Shown here: positions 22,345-37,300 of the stretch, piece by piece
Layout: each line of letters starts with the position of its first letter
How positions within the stretch are numbered: position 1 is the stretch's first letter
NCBI GenBank assembly: GCA_949316235.1
Contig: OX438741.1
Location: forward strand, 21,790,324 to 21,854,323
Direction of reading: 5' to 3'
DNA length: 64,000 nt
Origin: Oegoconia quadripuncta
Lineage: Eukaryota > Arthropoda > Insecta > Lepidoptera > Autostichidae
Program-made: the position numbers and the translations under genes
The notes under the pieces: generated by a model
The model's input: the letters and a program-made list of their open reading frames with translations, nothing else
What the model was told of the DNA's origin: nothing
The model's database searches: none

Positions 22345-25300
22345 GTAAGTAAACTTTATACATTTAACAATGTTCTGGATAGATAATCGTTAGAAAGACA
22401 TGAAAACAAGCTAAAACGACATCGAAACCATAATAATATTAAACATTATTGTAGCATCAATAAATTTTCAGAGAAATTGTATCTCTGTATAAATTGGGTC
22501 AGCAAGAACTGTGGTAAATTTATGTTTAGATTGAAATGCAGCCAAATAAAAGATATTTAAAGAGTCAAAACGGAGCAGTGATTTAATTATATTAACCAAT
22601 TAGTATCTGTGGAAATCTCAATAGATCTGTGTCAGTTTGGCGTATTTGGGTTGTTTCGTTTAGTTTTAGGAAAGATATGATTGATTATCTTGAATAACAG
22701 GGAAAATATAGACTAATACTAAACATTGTAAGACTTATTAAAGACAATAATCAATAAATGCACAAAAGAATAGACGAACAAATCTCTACGTAACACAATC
22801 ACGAACGAAAACCTTTTTTTCTGGCACGATGTTATAAATTGTGCGCCCGATACACAAGTGTTGAGGCAGGTGCATTTGAACATTGCATTCTACAAATTCT
22901 CACGCTCGAAGAGCACACTGTTTGTTGGCCTTCTGAATCTGTTCGCTTCATGCAATAAATTAACTGCTCATTGTAATGTGAATAGTTGAGCAAGGCTGCA
23001 CATCTAATGAGATGAGAGATAGATTATGCGAGTACGGGCGCCATCTCGAAGAGAGTGACGCTTATCGCGCGCCGCGACCTCTCCTCATGTGCAAGTTCAT
23101 TTAAATCACTCTTTGAATTCTCTTGTTGTTATTTGTTATGACAGTTTTTCTTTGATTAGCAGATTGATATTCGTATTGTCGCTTGTACCGGAAGCGTAAC
23201 ACTGAAGCTTAATTTGAAACCTTAACAAACTTTATTGAGATCTATGGATCTTGATATGCAGGCGATTGTACCTATACTTCTCAATGTCGCTGGAATTATC
23301 GATAAGACATTGATTTCCATTTAACCTCGAACGTGTTTCTTTATTACATTTAATGCCCGTGAAGAGCAACATTATATCTTTAAACAATGGGTATATTTTA
23401 CTTCTCTCTGTGTTATTTTATTTGAATACCTTACATTGTTCAACACGATCAACATTGTAGTCAAATATCCACGTATCCTGACGCTCCTCTTTATTGCTTG
23501 TTACAACGATTTCATTTTTATCTCCATAATTTACGGTTATAGCAGTATCTTCGAAGTCTTGATTTGTACTTGCGGTTGTTTTCGCAGATTTCATCTCGAA
23601 CTTACGGTTGTGAGAGCGCGCATAGGTACCTAGGCAGGCAAGCGCAAATCTGGGTCAAGGCGGGCCCGGCCGCCGCCGCGCGCGCCGCGCTTGTTTCCTA
23701 CTGCGCCACGCAACTGACAAACGATACCAACGAGGAAGACGCTCGTTAATAGCATTTTGAATCGCCCATTGAAATAAATAGCCTTTAAAGTACTATTTGG
23801 TATAATCTTACTTTGGAGGACTGTTACAAGTCTTCTTATGGGTTTATTTAAAAATTTTCAGAGTAAAATTGTAAAGGCTCGACACGTAAGCCGTTAACTG
23901 AATATCACTAGGTTACCTGCGCAACTTACTTGTGTAACAAGATACTTACGCGAGCAGTAAAATGGCGTTATGTCTTTACGAGTTCATGTCGCTGGTGGGT
24001 ATCTACTCCCTTCTCCATTTTTTCTTAAGTTGTCTCCATTTTATCTTCATTTCTTCCTGTTAAACCTATCTACTTCGGTATTTATATTTTGTGGCCTTTA
24101 GTTGCTTTATCGAATAAAGCGAAATCAAACCACTCACAAGTCTTGTGATACTAAATACTTCCTAACTGGAGCATTTGATATTATCTGTGTCTATTTCAGG
24201 TCAAGGATATTCGATAAGTATTTGTTACCTACTTTATATTTCGTTTCATTGGAAACAATAGTTATAGCCAATAATAATTATTGTCAGATTTTAAAAATTA
24301 TTGCTAATTAAAAATAATTTGGTCATAATGTCGTGAAAATGGTAGTTACAATATCTCTGGTGAATGAAATAAGTACAGTACATCAGGTGTGTGTGATTGA
24401 GGTCAAGTGCCAACCCATAAAAGAAAAAAGTAGCCATCACAACAATCTGTAAAGCCTTGTGTATCTCGTATTCATTGATACAGGAACATTCAGTCTTCAT
24501 AAAATTTCTTGTGTCATCAAATCGTGAGACAGATGTATATTGTAAACAAATACCGAACGGGCCGAAAATTTTGAACAGAACTATGTCATCGTATGGCTCC
24601 AGCTCGAATTGTAAACAAACAAACCTATCTCGGACTAGATATGAGCAGTTTGCACTAGTTAGTCCGTGCACCGACCCACTTAGATATCCACTATCATTGT
24701 TGCCGTTACGATAACTCCACTTTCTCTAGCACGCTCCACTTAGCTAAATATCTCCACGATATTAAATATAACGCGATGTTCTTTTGGTTTGTAGCTTCAA
24801 CATCACATTCTTCATGATGAACACTGATTCCCATTACATTCCCTTTGTAAGCCTGAGCTGATGCTAATACTTATAAACGATTTAACAAACAAATACATTC
24901 TTTTATTGCGCAATATTCACGTTCACCGTCATAAAGTATTCAGAAGGGTATAGTAATCTAAAATGATACTACGACGTTCGATACTCAGAAACCAATCTAT
25001 ATTGTTAGTGTAAATTCATTCAATTGGTTCATTCTAATGTTGACGTAATGAAAGCGTGTTAATTATAGACCATGACCAAAAGGGCTTGGGTCTCTATAAA
25101 CAGTGACAGATGACAATAAGATGAAGTACATACATACTTATACGTGCGTTAGCATATCGAAGTCTGCATCATTCAGAGCGTCTGCATCGTTATTCAGAAA
25201 CTAATTATAAACTACCGATGGATTATGTTTCTGATCCGTGAATGCCAGACATTCTGTTAGTGGTCATTACAGAATTAGCTAAAGGAAAGTGATTGATGTG

Positions 25301-28300
25301 AAAGCAGGAGAACTCTTTCTAGGATGACCAGCAGTGGAGAGAGAGGGGCTGATGATGTCTGTCTATACTTACGATGATGATATGACCTATCACAAGCCAG
25401 ATTTTTTTTATTCCCAATGGGTTACGACTTGACCTCAATCACACCTGATGTTAAGTGAAAATGTGGCCGGATGTGGAAGGGTACTGACCCGGAAACTCAA
25501 ATATATGGGGAACTCGCTATCTTATCTCTGGCAACCGGAACACAACAATGCTATTAACATTGCTGTTTGGCGGCAGATTTAGATAAGATGGTGGTAGCTA
25601 CCACCAGCTGTCTACACACACACACAGGCGGACAATTAATGCTGCCCTACCACCGACCAAGGTTAAAATTTAGGTTAAAAGTGAAATATTCTGTCTAAAA
25701 TTATTATCTTACAGAACCACATTCACAATTTTTTGGAAATTTGAAAGTGAAACAATCAGATTTGTAATTAGCAATCTTCATTCATATTTACTTACCACCA
25801 CGCGACAAAAGTTCATTTTATTAGAAAAAAAACATTACAGCTCACCGTTCACATTTCCTAGGTGCCTACACTACTTTATCGAAGTCTTTATCGTTCATTT
25901 CAATTAAGTCATTATAGCAATCGAATTGTAAATGATCTTTACTTACATTATCATTGTTGTTAAACAATATTACTAATTACAAAACTTTTCGATCGTATTA
26001 CGCAGCCATTCTTTAGTGATTATGATTGCAATTCGAATCGAGCTGCCATCTATGTTGAAGCAGCACAATCATCGTCGGATATAACATTGACTTTCACATT
26101 TGCGGCGTGTTGGCTGGGTCGCTGATGTAACGCCCGTATCTGCGCCCGCGCCGATGCGATTAGGTAAACGTTGCGCGCACAGCTTTCACACCACTTTCAC
26201 CTCCAGTTCCGCCTTGCTTCTGATTTGCGCTCATTTGTGAAATATATTAATGTTTAATGATGATATTTTTATTTATTGCAACATCTGATTACCTACTAAT
26301 TAAATTTGTCTTGCCGGAACTAACTAGGTAGGTAAGTTAAGCTGGGTATTTTCAACCCCCGACGCAAAACGAGGAGTATTATCAGTTGGAAATCTGTGTT
26401 TGTCTGTGATATTGTAGCGCAAAACGGCTGAACAAATTTCAAAATGGTTTTTTATTTTCGAAAGCTGGTGTTTCCGAGATTGTTGCATGGAATTCGATTC
26501 AGTAGTTTTGAAGATGTTTAACTTTTACACCGTTGTTTTGTTTACCTGGGTCATTATTTCTATTATCATCATGAGCAAGGATCTCCACAACGATTATTTC
26601 TATATATAAATATAATATTCCAACAAAAACATTAATAGATTTGCACATTCCAACGGCGATAGGCTCACCCCCTGTCACGTGTACATTTCTTTATATTTCT
26701 TAAGGTGAACGGTGGATGTCGTTTCAATCATCTTTTAATGTTTGGGATAAAGGTCGTGGCTTTATAATGTTATGTAAATATAATATGCACGTATTATACA
26801 TATAAAATAAATTCTCTAAATGATAGTGAAAAATGTATCAAAGTCCATTGCGTGGTTTAGAAGAAGTAAGCGGAAAAACAGACGGCAGGGAATTTGTTTT
26901 ATACTATTTAGTGACTACTAATACTGTGCATTGTATTACTCGTACTATAGATGTGGAATTTCATCCAAGTTGATTATACAGTCTGTTACCGGCGGCGTTC
27001 AAGCATTTATGAAAATTTTTGCAATTAAATAGAAACCAGTAGTACTGACAAAGCGGTATCGTCATTATGTGTTGTGTGCGACGTAGCTATGCCGTCATCT
27101 GTTGGGATTCAACTTGTGTTGAGATTTCGCCTTATAATAGTGCATGAATTTTCATATAATTATCGTTAAGCGTCCTTATACCCAAAGGTTGCCTGGAAGA
27201 GATTGCTTTTAGTGATAAGGTCGCCAAATTGTTCATTCTATTCTTACCACTTTTCTGTATTTTCTTTTCTGTTGTGCAATAAAGTGTATTTGTATTGTAT
27301 TGTTAAGCGATTATATCTTTGTTTAGAAATGTCCTTCCTGATAATCATGGTTTGGTTTAGAGAATGGTTCTCTCCGCACTATACTAAGAAATCTACTGTC
27401 TGTATCAGTTTGTATACAAATTACACATACACACTCACACTACATATATATAAGCAGTCAGTCATAGTCATGGTACAGTCGCATTCGCTATTTGTTTTCG
27501 ATTAGCGAAGTTGAGCAATTTCTGGCGCGGTCAGTCCTTGGATGGGTGACCACTAGGTGGTATTTTAATTCGAGTGTTTCCGTGCCTCGGAGGACACGTT
27601 AAATAGTCGGTCCCGGTTGTTTTCAATCGATGGCCTACAGGAGCGGCTTAAAAACACTGACTGTCAGGTGGCCAGTAGTCGGGCACAAATCCGCACTGGT
27701 CCCGCGTGGTCGATCATGGCCAGAGAGATCCCAGCGAGAGGAGGCTGTGCCCCAACAGGCCGTTGATAATGAACTACGTATACACAACGTCTATCTAACA
27801 GCGAAAATAGCATCATTCCGTATATTATCGTGTTTGTTTACGATTACACGCGTAATATTTTTTCAGAACAGAATGTCACGAAGTTATCAGTGAAGATAAC
27901 GTTTGTATGTGATTCTTCGTTTCCGACGGCAATGTTACGATGACTTACTAAACTTGGACTTTAGTCGTGTATAGGTATAGTCGGGCCCATAATTATACAC
28001 TATGTTGTCTACGTAAGCTGTGCCAGCTGTGTAGTTTTCTTAGATGATGTTCTGAGGGTCATTTTGGAGGACAGCGGTTGGTATAATTTTAATGGTCTTA
28101 ATTTTGCCATTAATCATGCATAACTGCCCTAGGCCTGTTAACAAGCGGTAAACGTTTCTATGTATAACGACCTAACCTAACGCTTAATTTCTGGCAATTG
28201 ATGACCAATTATCTGTGAGAAATGAAGCGTTTGTCGTTACAGAAACGTTTTCCACTTATCACGGTAGGCTGCATACCGTAAACTGTTAGTACTCATGTTA

Positions 28301-31300
28301 ATATGAAAATAGATTCTCTTATTTATATATGTTTCTAATATTTTCTAGAAGCTAGCATAATTATTGATACAGATAACCTAATAATTTATTTGCACCTATT
28401 TCTTTAAATTAGTTTTTGACGCTGCGTGTATACTCGTAGATCCGCGGGGGTTTACTCTTTTGCATATGTAGGTATATGGAGCTACGACGAGTGTTTAGTG
28501 GAAGGTAACTTTAACCTTGAATGCCGATCGTAGTTCATAGGGACATAAACCTCTATTCATTCTACAATGTTACTTGAGAGGGGTATTAAGTACCTACAAA
28601 ATTAACGATAGGGTTAAAGGTTAAATACCAAGAAAATAGTACAACTACTACTTGTATAATAGATAACTATGTTATAGCTAGATACGCAACAAATATTGGG
28701 TCTTTACCTATGAAATTGGAGTTTTTTTTTCTTCGTTAGTCATATGTACCAATTCCTGCGATTTTCAAAGCTATATCCAAATTTGTTTTTTATTTGGAAA
28801 ATGGAATATTATTTCAAGGTTTCACATGAAATATTTTTAATTTCTGGGTTAAATCACATAATAAAATAAATGTGAACAGAGCTCTTTTCATGTGCTTCCC
28901 ATAATCATTTCTTAGATTCGCTAAAACTTTTATAAAGCGGTTACTTTTAGAAATTATCGCTGCCTATACTTAAGTTAATGTTATCCGATAATACACACAA
29001 AGTTTAGCGAAATTTGGATTTGCCGTTCCCCAAAAAAAACAAAAATGTTTGTATGGAGAAAACAGTCTTAATGAAATTCTTCATACAAAACGCCAATTTC
29101 ATAGGTAAGAACCTAATACATACCTACCAGCTACCTATTTTTTTTTCTTTTTTTAAATTTTGGGAAATGCGTTACGCATACCGCTCGCCCGGGGGACGGC
29201 AAGACGGTTATGTGGGACTCCCCTCCCTGTCGGGAGTGATACCCACTAAAACCCCGCGGCGACCTTCCTCGGCAGAAGAGAGGACCTGGGTAACGCATTA
29301 GGTACCTGGATTTAAACTTCAAAAATTTCAACAGTTTTGCCGTAAGCCGAGAGCTTTTGTAATTTTCACCTACGTGTGTCAGTCGCTAAATGGGTCAAAT
29401 GAAGTATTCTTACACTTAACTATAATTATGTCATGACAAATATACTCGTAACATACTATCCCCTGCACATGTTGAAATATGAAACTTACTTCGTCGGCTA
29501 TAAAACTCACACATGTGAACTAACTAATATATTTCTTGGAAGTTAGGTTGGGCTCGGCATTAGCGCGGTGAATCATGTTGTTTTTTGCCCCCAGAGAAAA
29601 ATGTGTCGGCAACGAACGGTGCTTAGTTTTCAGATTAGATTAAAATGATATATTTTTCATGAGACAAGTTCAGTTTACCATCAAAATCAGCATCGGCACT
29701 TTTAGCACTTTATTTTTCTATTTCGCAATGTGCGATGATGAGAACGGCGATTGTGTACCTCTCCTTAGTAACGTTATTTTAAACTTAGGCCCGTATTAAT
29801 AAACCATTCTCAAGATTGAGAACAGTCTTGTGACCGGTCTCAAGTAAACGTGTTGATTAATAACCTAACTTGAGACCCGAAAAGCACGTGCATACTCAAG
29901 CAGCACTCACTTGAGAGGTGCGCGTATTAATAAACGAAACTCAAGACTGTCATTCATTCGCCGCTGAGGCGAATACTTGAGAAGTGATCTTAGCTAAGTA
30001 GACCTCAAGATTGGTTTATAAATTAGCACGGAGCTTGAGATAGCGTCAACTGCTTAAGACGCATCTCGGTTGATACAGCCTCAAGACTTCTATTGAGATT
30101 GATTTATTAATACGGGCCCTAGTAAACTAACTTTATTGTATCCGTTGGGAGTTGTATGATGTGATTGTAAGTTACTGAAATTATACTCATTATTAATCTT
30201 TAGTACTTTTGACTGAACAAGAGTAAGTGTTAATAACTATTTAGGTATTCCAAAACCAAAAAAACCCGACTGCGTATTTTGTATTTTGCAGACGCCATGT
30301 TGGATTTTTTTATCATAAAATGTATACTATTACACTCCACGTATCAAGACGAATCTAACGACACCATGCACTTCGAAATCGGTTAAGCTGTTTAGGCTAT
30401 AGGATGCGCCAAAGGCACGGACATATACTCGAAAAACATTATCCTCTTCTTAATCGTACGAGTTTATGACTGGATTGGGCAATATCATTTTTAATATCAA
30501 GTCTAACACACTTGAAACAACAGGACTGACTAAGCACTCAATACAGACTGGGTGACTCTTTTCCTTTGTTAAATAAATCTCTCTATTTCTAACAATGAAG
30601 TTTAGTCTCGTGTTTCGTCGTCTAGTCGTACCTACCTACCTCGTAGTTTTCACTGTGTACATGAGACAGATACTTAACCGGTTAGTTAATTAGTTACTGG
30701 TTATTTAACTGGGAATTTCCTTCATACCTAGGTAACTGGAAAGCTAGGCTTGATTATGTTGGTAGAAAAAAATTACGTTTGAAACAATGCATCATGCATG
30801 TTTTAGTTTCTTATCTATATGACGACGCGACGGTGACACTCTATTGACTCGATAATAAAATTTGTAAGTGTTCTAATATCTTTGGTGAAATTATGCTCTC
30901 AGAAACATAATTTAGAAGTTTCAGGTACAGAAATAACTAGTTATGGATTTGTTACATTTCAATAGTCACACCACTAAAAGTCTCCTACAAAATACCGACT
31001 GACCGATGGCACGACCGACATTTGTTTTATTTGTTTCATTCAGGAAAACAAAATTATTACATTAATCAACAAACCGAGAACAAAAATATTTTTTATATTT
31101 GACAATAGCTGACTACACTAAGCTGACTACACTAAATACAAATGGAATTTTTGTATCATCATGTCATACATTGAGGAAGGGAAACAGAAGTGTGGATTAG
31201 CTCTTAAATTTAAGAGAGATATGTCATACATTATGTATCTTAGATGCAGTAACTATCACGGATGTATTCAACCTCGTGCTGGCGTTTTCTTTAAAACACA

Positions 31301-34300
31301 TTCCTATATGCAGTGATTCTTAACCGACTTCATTTGAGGACAAAATTTTTTATTTAAATTACCTAAGTAAAGTAAAGCTGCGATTGACGGTTAGGCGCCT
31401 CCCCCCATTATTATTAAATCAACAACTAAAATTAAATGTGTGACACAACAGAATGCGGAATGCTAAGTTCTGGAGCTCGGTTTAATCTTTTCAGTTTTAA
31501 GGGGTTAGTCACAAAATCACTTTCGTAGTCGAATTTTTAAACTTTTCACCCCCTTATTCCACAAGCACCGCTCTAAACTTATGAATTATGTTAGAATGTG
31601 GATAAATATATTTCTACTTTTTAAATCTTAAATCGACCTCGTGCCGTACAGCTAACTTGACGTTCAACCGGAAGTCTTCTGAAATGTTATCGAAGTCTGT
31701 ACGGATGGTATACAAAATTTTATGGGGCCAAATGATGCATAATATAGCCACCTACATAACAAACCGGTTCGTGAGTTGTTTGCAATTCGCTTGCAGCTAT
31801 TGACCTACTGACACACAAACAACCGAAGGAAAACAACTTAGTTGCGTGCACGAACGCCGGCTACCATTGAAATTACTTTCACACGAATATTTTCGGCTTA
31901 CAAAAGTATAAAATTATTGAAAACATAATTGGATGAACCACGGTTAATCTTAATTGTCAGATGTGAAATACAATAACTTTATAATGGGATTCTCCCATGT
32001 GAAATGGCACTACCTATTTACGTTCGAAAGTACACAGTTCAAGTATCCATAGTTTACCCGGGTGAAAAACGGAACATTCGAACTAAGTAGCGATTAAAGC
32101 TGAGTGTTATCTACTGTAACATTTTAACATCTACTACTTGAAATATTGATCATCATCATCTTTTTTCTCTAGTCTCAATTTATTTGGGGTCGGCTCAGTA
32201 CGTCTTTTTCTTCCAATCTCCATCAACGCCCTTTTCGTTCATATCACCCCTCATACAATCCATCCATCTTTTCCGTAGTCTTCCTTTCCAACCATCGACA
32301 TCTATATTCATCACTCTCTTAGTAACATGTGTTTCATCCCTCCTCATAACGTGTCCATACCAAGCCAAACGATTCCCTTTCAACTTTTCTGTACTTCCAA
32401 ACTCTCTCTTACATACCTAGTCATTCCTTATTTTATCCTCCTCGTCACTCCACGAATCCATCTCAACATTCTCATCTCTGCTGCATGTAATTTTCTTTCA
32501 TCCGTCTTCTTCATGGCCGAACTTGATATCATGCTAAATGAAAACATATTGCGAGCAAAAATTTTATCATGAACCTATGACCTTCAGTTCGTGCTCCATA
32601 TACATGTAGCAATAATAACATCATCTAAATAAAACGTTTAAACTTCGAATAACAAAAGGTCGTTTCCGACGACGCGATGGGACGGTAAATTCTTAGATGA
32701 ATGTTGGAGACATTCCAAATGGACTAACTAGCTTTGGTTGTTACAGGTCTTAAAATAAATGCTAGTACCTACCTACGTACAATGTAGATATATCTCTTTT
32801 ATATTTGTGTACACGCATTTGCCAAACATCAAGATCTTTATCGATAAGACGGAATTGAAATCATAAATGTATCACTTTATATCCTTATAAATTATGAAAA
32901 ATTATGCTGACATGTGAGAATGTAGTTGTAGCAAGATATTGCTAAATAAATGTAGATCTGGGGGCACGGCCGTGCCCCCACCAAGTCGAGCAAAAAAGCG
33001 TCACGGCCGTACCATCCTTTTCTCGAAGCAATTCAGACCATTTTCGACCCCCTGTAACTTCGTTGTGGATAAAAATAGAAGACTGAAATTTTCAGTAACT
33101 ATGCAGGCATTGTAAAGACACGTATATTTAAAATTTCATTCAATTTGAACCAGTATTTTTAAGAATTATTACGGGTCAAATTTCGTAATTTTGTCACTCA
33201 CTGACTCACCGATCATCAAAATTCTAAGGCACTTCTAGCAGACCTAGAAGCTTCAAATTTGGAATATAAGTAGTGTTTGGTGTATGAATCAAGGAAAAAC
33301 TAAAAAATCTAGAAAAGACAGCAAAGAAAATTAAGCCCATACAGCCAAGTCTTCAGTTAATTAAATTTTTCAATATTGGCTTAATTCGTAACGATGTTTT
33401 ATTATTTTACGGCAAAAATTGTAACATCAAAGCCTCCCAGAAAAAACCCATAGAGACAGGGAGTGGGCTCTTAGAAAAACTGTAGCTGAAGCTCAAGAAG
33501 TAGTACCGGAAAAGAGAAAACGGAAGGCTACCTACAAAAATAAAAAAAGTTCATAAGTCAGAGAGAGGGCTTTAAGAAAATTCGTTGCTGGTAGATATAC
33601 ATATATACAATAAGTAGAAGGTACCGAAAAGGAAAAAAGTAGAACTGTCTACAAAATACAAAAAGAAATGAGATCCCATCAAAAACAATACTTGTCAAAA
33701 AAACCAAGTCTCGCAACTCAGTTGTTCTGCGGTAAAAAGTTGTGAGATCCATGTAATACCAAGTCGGTTGTTAATTTATTCAGTCTCTACTTAAGCGACT
33801 TTCTGTCTTAATACGTCCAGTCTCTAAGACCACGATCGTGTTCCATAACAATTGAAAATCAATTGTGTCTGGAATCTCCGTACTCGAAGCATTAAGTTGT
33901 TACGTAATAATTAACAGCATCTTATAGTGCGCATATCAATATTAAAATTCTTTAATGTTTTATATAAATATATTGAGACTTGGCCATCGCCTGAAAAGAC
34001 GTGTAAATTCAATCGCCTGAAAACACATGTAAATTCAATTATTTAGTGCGATGGCCAAGTCTCAATATATTTATATAAAATATTAAAGAATTTTAATATT
34101 GATATGCGTCACTATAAGATGCTGTTAATTATTACGTAACTACTTAATGCTTCGAGTACGGAGATTCCAGACACAATTGATTTTCAATTGTTATGGACCA
34201 CGATCGTGGTCTTAGAGACTGGACGTATTAAGACAGAAAGTCGCTTAAGTAGAGACTGAATAAATTAACAACCGACTTGGTATTACATGGATCTCACAAC

Positions 34301-37300
34301 TTTTTACCGCAGAACAACTGAGTTGCGAGACTTGGTTTTTTTGACAAGTATTGTTTTTGATGGGATAGTATATACATAGTTACCTTCTCACAGTAGTATA
34401 CGGTAGTACTACTTCCTATTCTGTGACTATCACAGAATACTACAGGTATACGAACCTGGATATAATATTATCGTGAACCAATATTCTTGAGACACAGCGC
34501 AATAAAAATATTTCTAGACAATGAAGGTGCTTTGTTCGACGGCTGCGGCCTAAACATAACAAAATAGAAGTTAACGATTGCTACGACTAGCGAGACAAAA
34601 TGACGCCTTGTGTAATATTAGTTAGAACAATGAATGGCCTGTATTTAGCCAGAAATAAAAATCATTAAAAACTACAGGAGTCGTATCACTAAACAGTCAA
34701 TTCGGAACCGGGTTGAATGTCCGCAGAGTAGAACAAGCATCTAAAGAAACTGTCGATAAAAACTGCCAGTATGTAGGCGACGACGTAGGTACTTACATGT
34801 AGGTACTAAATGCTGTCTGTATTTAAAATATTTAAACTGAAACAAGGTAGGAGAAATGCACGAATGGTGAGCATTTTTACTGTTCCATTTGAGTAGGTCG
34901 TTCAATAAACAATGCTGATCTAATAATAGAGGGCGCTAGAGCAGGCGGTGAAAAATAGAACACGATATGTAGGGCACAGCGCCCGCGCATCGGCTGCAGT
35001 AGTGTCATTGGAGAAAAGCTCTCCGCGGACCGTTCACGTGGCGATCCTGTTAATTGGTCTGGCTGAGTTTCTTTGCATATAGAGCAAAAGGTTATATTAT
35101 GTATGGCAGACTAAAACAAAAGAAAAAAAGCATTCGATGTAGCGCTCTATAGGCGTCAGTCTGAAAGTAGATTTTTATACTGCGGAAGACCGCAAGAGGT
35201 GTATTTCAATAAATTCTTTGTCTAATGATGCGTTCATTTTGGAAAGCATCTACATGATTCATTCTAAGTGAACAAATGTAAAAGCAAATTCACCGTCACT
35301 AATTCACTCTGAAGACCTACTTATCGATCGATCTGCCGAATGAACACTATCCGACACGAAGTCTCTTGATCTGAAAGTAAATATTTTATATCGTACCTAC
35401 TTACGCTACTCCTATGATTGAATCCCCTGAGTTTCCAATTTCAGCACTTCACATCGTTAGTCACAGGTTGTATTGGTATCAGATCAGTGTTTGTTTAGCT
35501 GTTCAATTAATTTTACTCCATTTCGCTGGGTACGGGGCGGTCACGAAGGGAGAGGCGACGTAATTTTCATTCCCCTATTTCCCCTACTCACCCCTCCGCG
35601 TCATGGGGCCAGTAGGTATTTTGTCTGACAATACCTACTTACTGCACGCTGCACGGGTGAGGGGATGATTAATCGAATACAAAATTGGGTTGGAATGGAA
35701 AATGTTAGTACAGTACATATGGAGCCATCGTTTTGGAACCTAGGGGCACCTAAACTTTGTTGGAGGCGTGGTCAGCTGTCGGGATTATTTTAAAATTTGA
35801 ATCTTAGAGACAAAAGGTATGTAACCGAGATTGACGTAATTGCGACGCATGTTATTACGTATTCAAAATAACTTTACAACGACGACGTAGTATTTATATA
35901 TAGGTGGGTAGGTACTACGTTATCAAGAAAACGTTATAACGATAATGAAAATAACAATAAAATGAACGAAACAGGAACTGGTACGTTGCTATAACTATTG
36001 CTACTGTACAATCACAACAATAAATGCACTTTAGCGTAAGTGATGATTACTTATTGTTACTGATACTTTTATTATCATTTAATTACTATTATAAATTATC
36101 TTTATATACATAGAACATTCATATAGGTAGCTGACGCAGTCGCGATGGGGCGTGCGCAGCGTTTTGTAGGGTAGGTAGAATGATAAAATTTGCTATTAAA
36201 TGAGAAAAACTACAACTACAAAATAATAAACTACAAATTATAGCAATCCTCGCAACCGTTTAGAATATTTCAGATCACATCAGTATGAAGTACACAGTAT
36301 GAAGCGGCTGCAACCACAATACATTTTGAGGAAAGCTTACTGCCCTGCCCAAGAATCAAATCAAAAATATTTTATTTCGTAAGATAAAAGAATAACATTT
36401 GAAACCGTCATGGCATACAGTTATCGCTGACTCACTAGGCAGTCTCCCCAGAGAAGAACAAGCAAGAAACTCAGGTGTTGCTCTTTTTAAATAAGTCGGC
36501 ACGCCACTGCCTAGATGTATGTATTGCATGTACCTACATAAACCAATTATTTATCTACTATGTGTGTATAGAATTCGTATAAACACCACCACGCCACAGA
36601 TAAATTTTTAAGAATAAGAATACTTTATTTGATCCATTTCGCGACACTTATACATTACAATTAATTGATCGGGTTGTATGTATACTACATAACACGACAT
36701 AAAAATATGGAACATTAATCTAAAAGTTTTTCGTAGTAACATAAGGACCTCTTACATAGCTGTGCTATGCTTTGTTCTCGGTTACATATTTAAGTATATT
36801 GTGTTAATTGTGTGTGACTGTTTGTGTTCTTAAATAAATGAAATAACAAAGTGACATGATGTCACCACCAATTATTCTATGGAAGTTCTTAATAATACGC
36901 GTAAAAACGTCAATGACATATTGCGGAGTCATATTTCAATAGCGGTTGAGAGCAGAGACAAAAAGTAAAGACTTAATTCACCTTGTTTCGCGTTTCGCGC
37001 CGCGCTCGCGGGGCATTGACCCAGCACAGCTGTAGTTCGCGTCCGTCCGTACGTAAATAGATAGTGTACACACACATACCGGCATTGTTATAGTGTGCGT
37101 TTGACGAAATGTTGCTATAGTTAAGCCTATTCACAGATTTTATGTCGCCAAACTATGGAATAAGTAGGTAGGTATAATCTAGATAATTGTTTTTAAGGTT
37201 TCAAGGTTAACTTGATAGTATTTGGAATGCCGATAATAATATTTCACACTGGTTCTTAAATATAGGTAGATGTTTATTTATGCTTACCTATCTCTATTAT

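Noticed and set aside
29014..29301. 95-codon protein
   Set aside because: The second half is the dispersed repeat G1 and the first half is unrelated AT-rich DNA.
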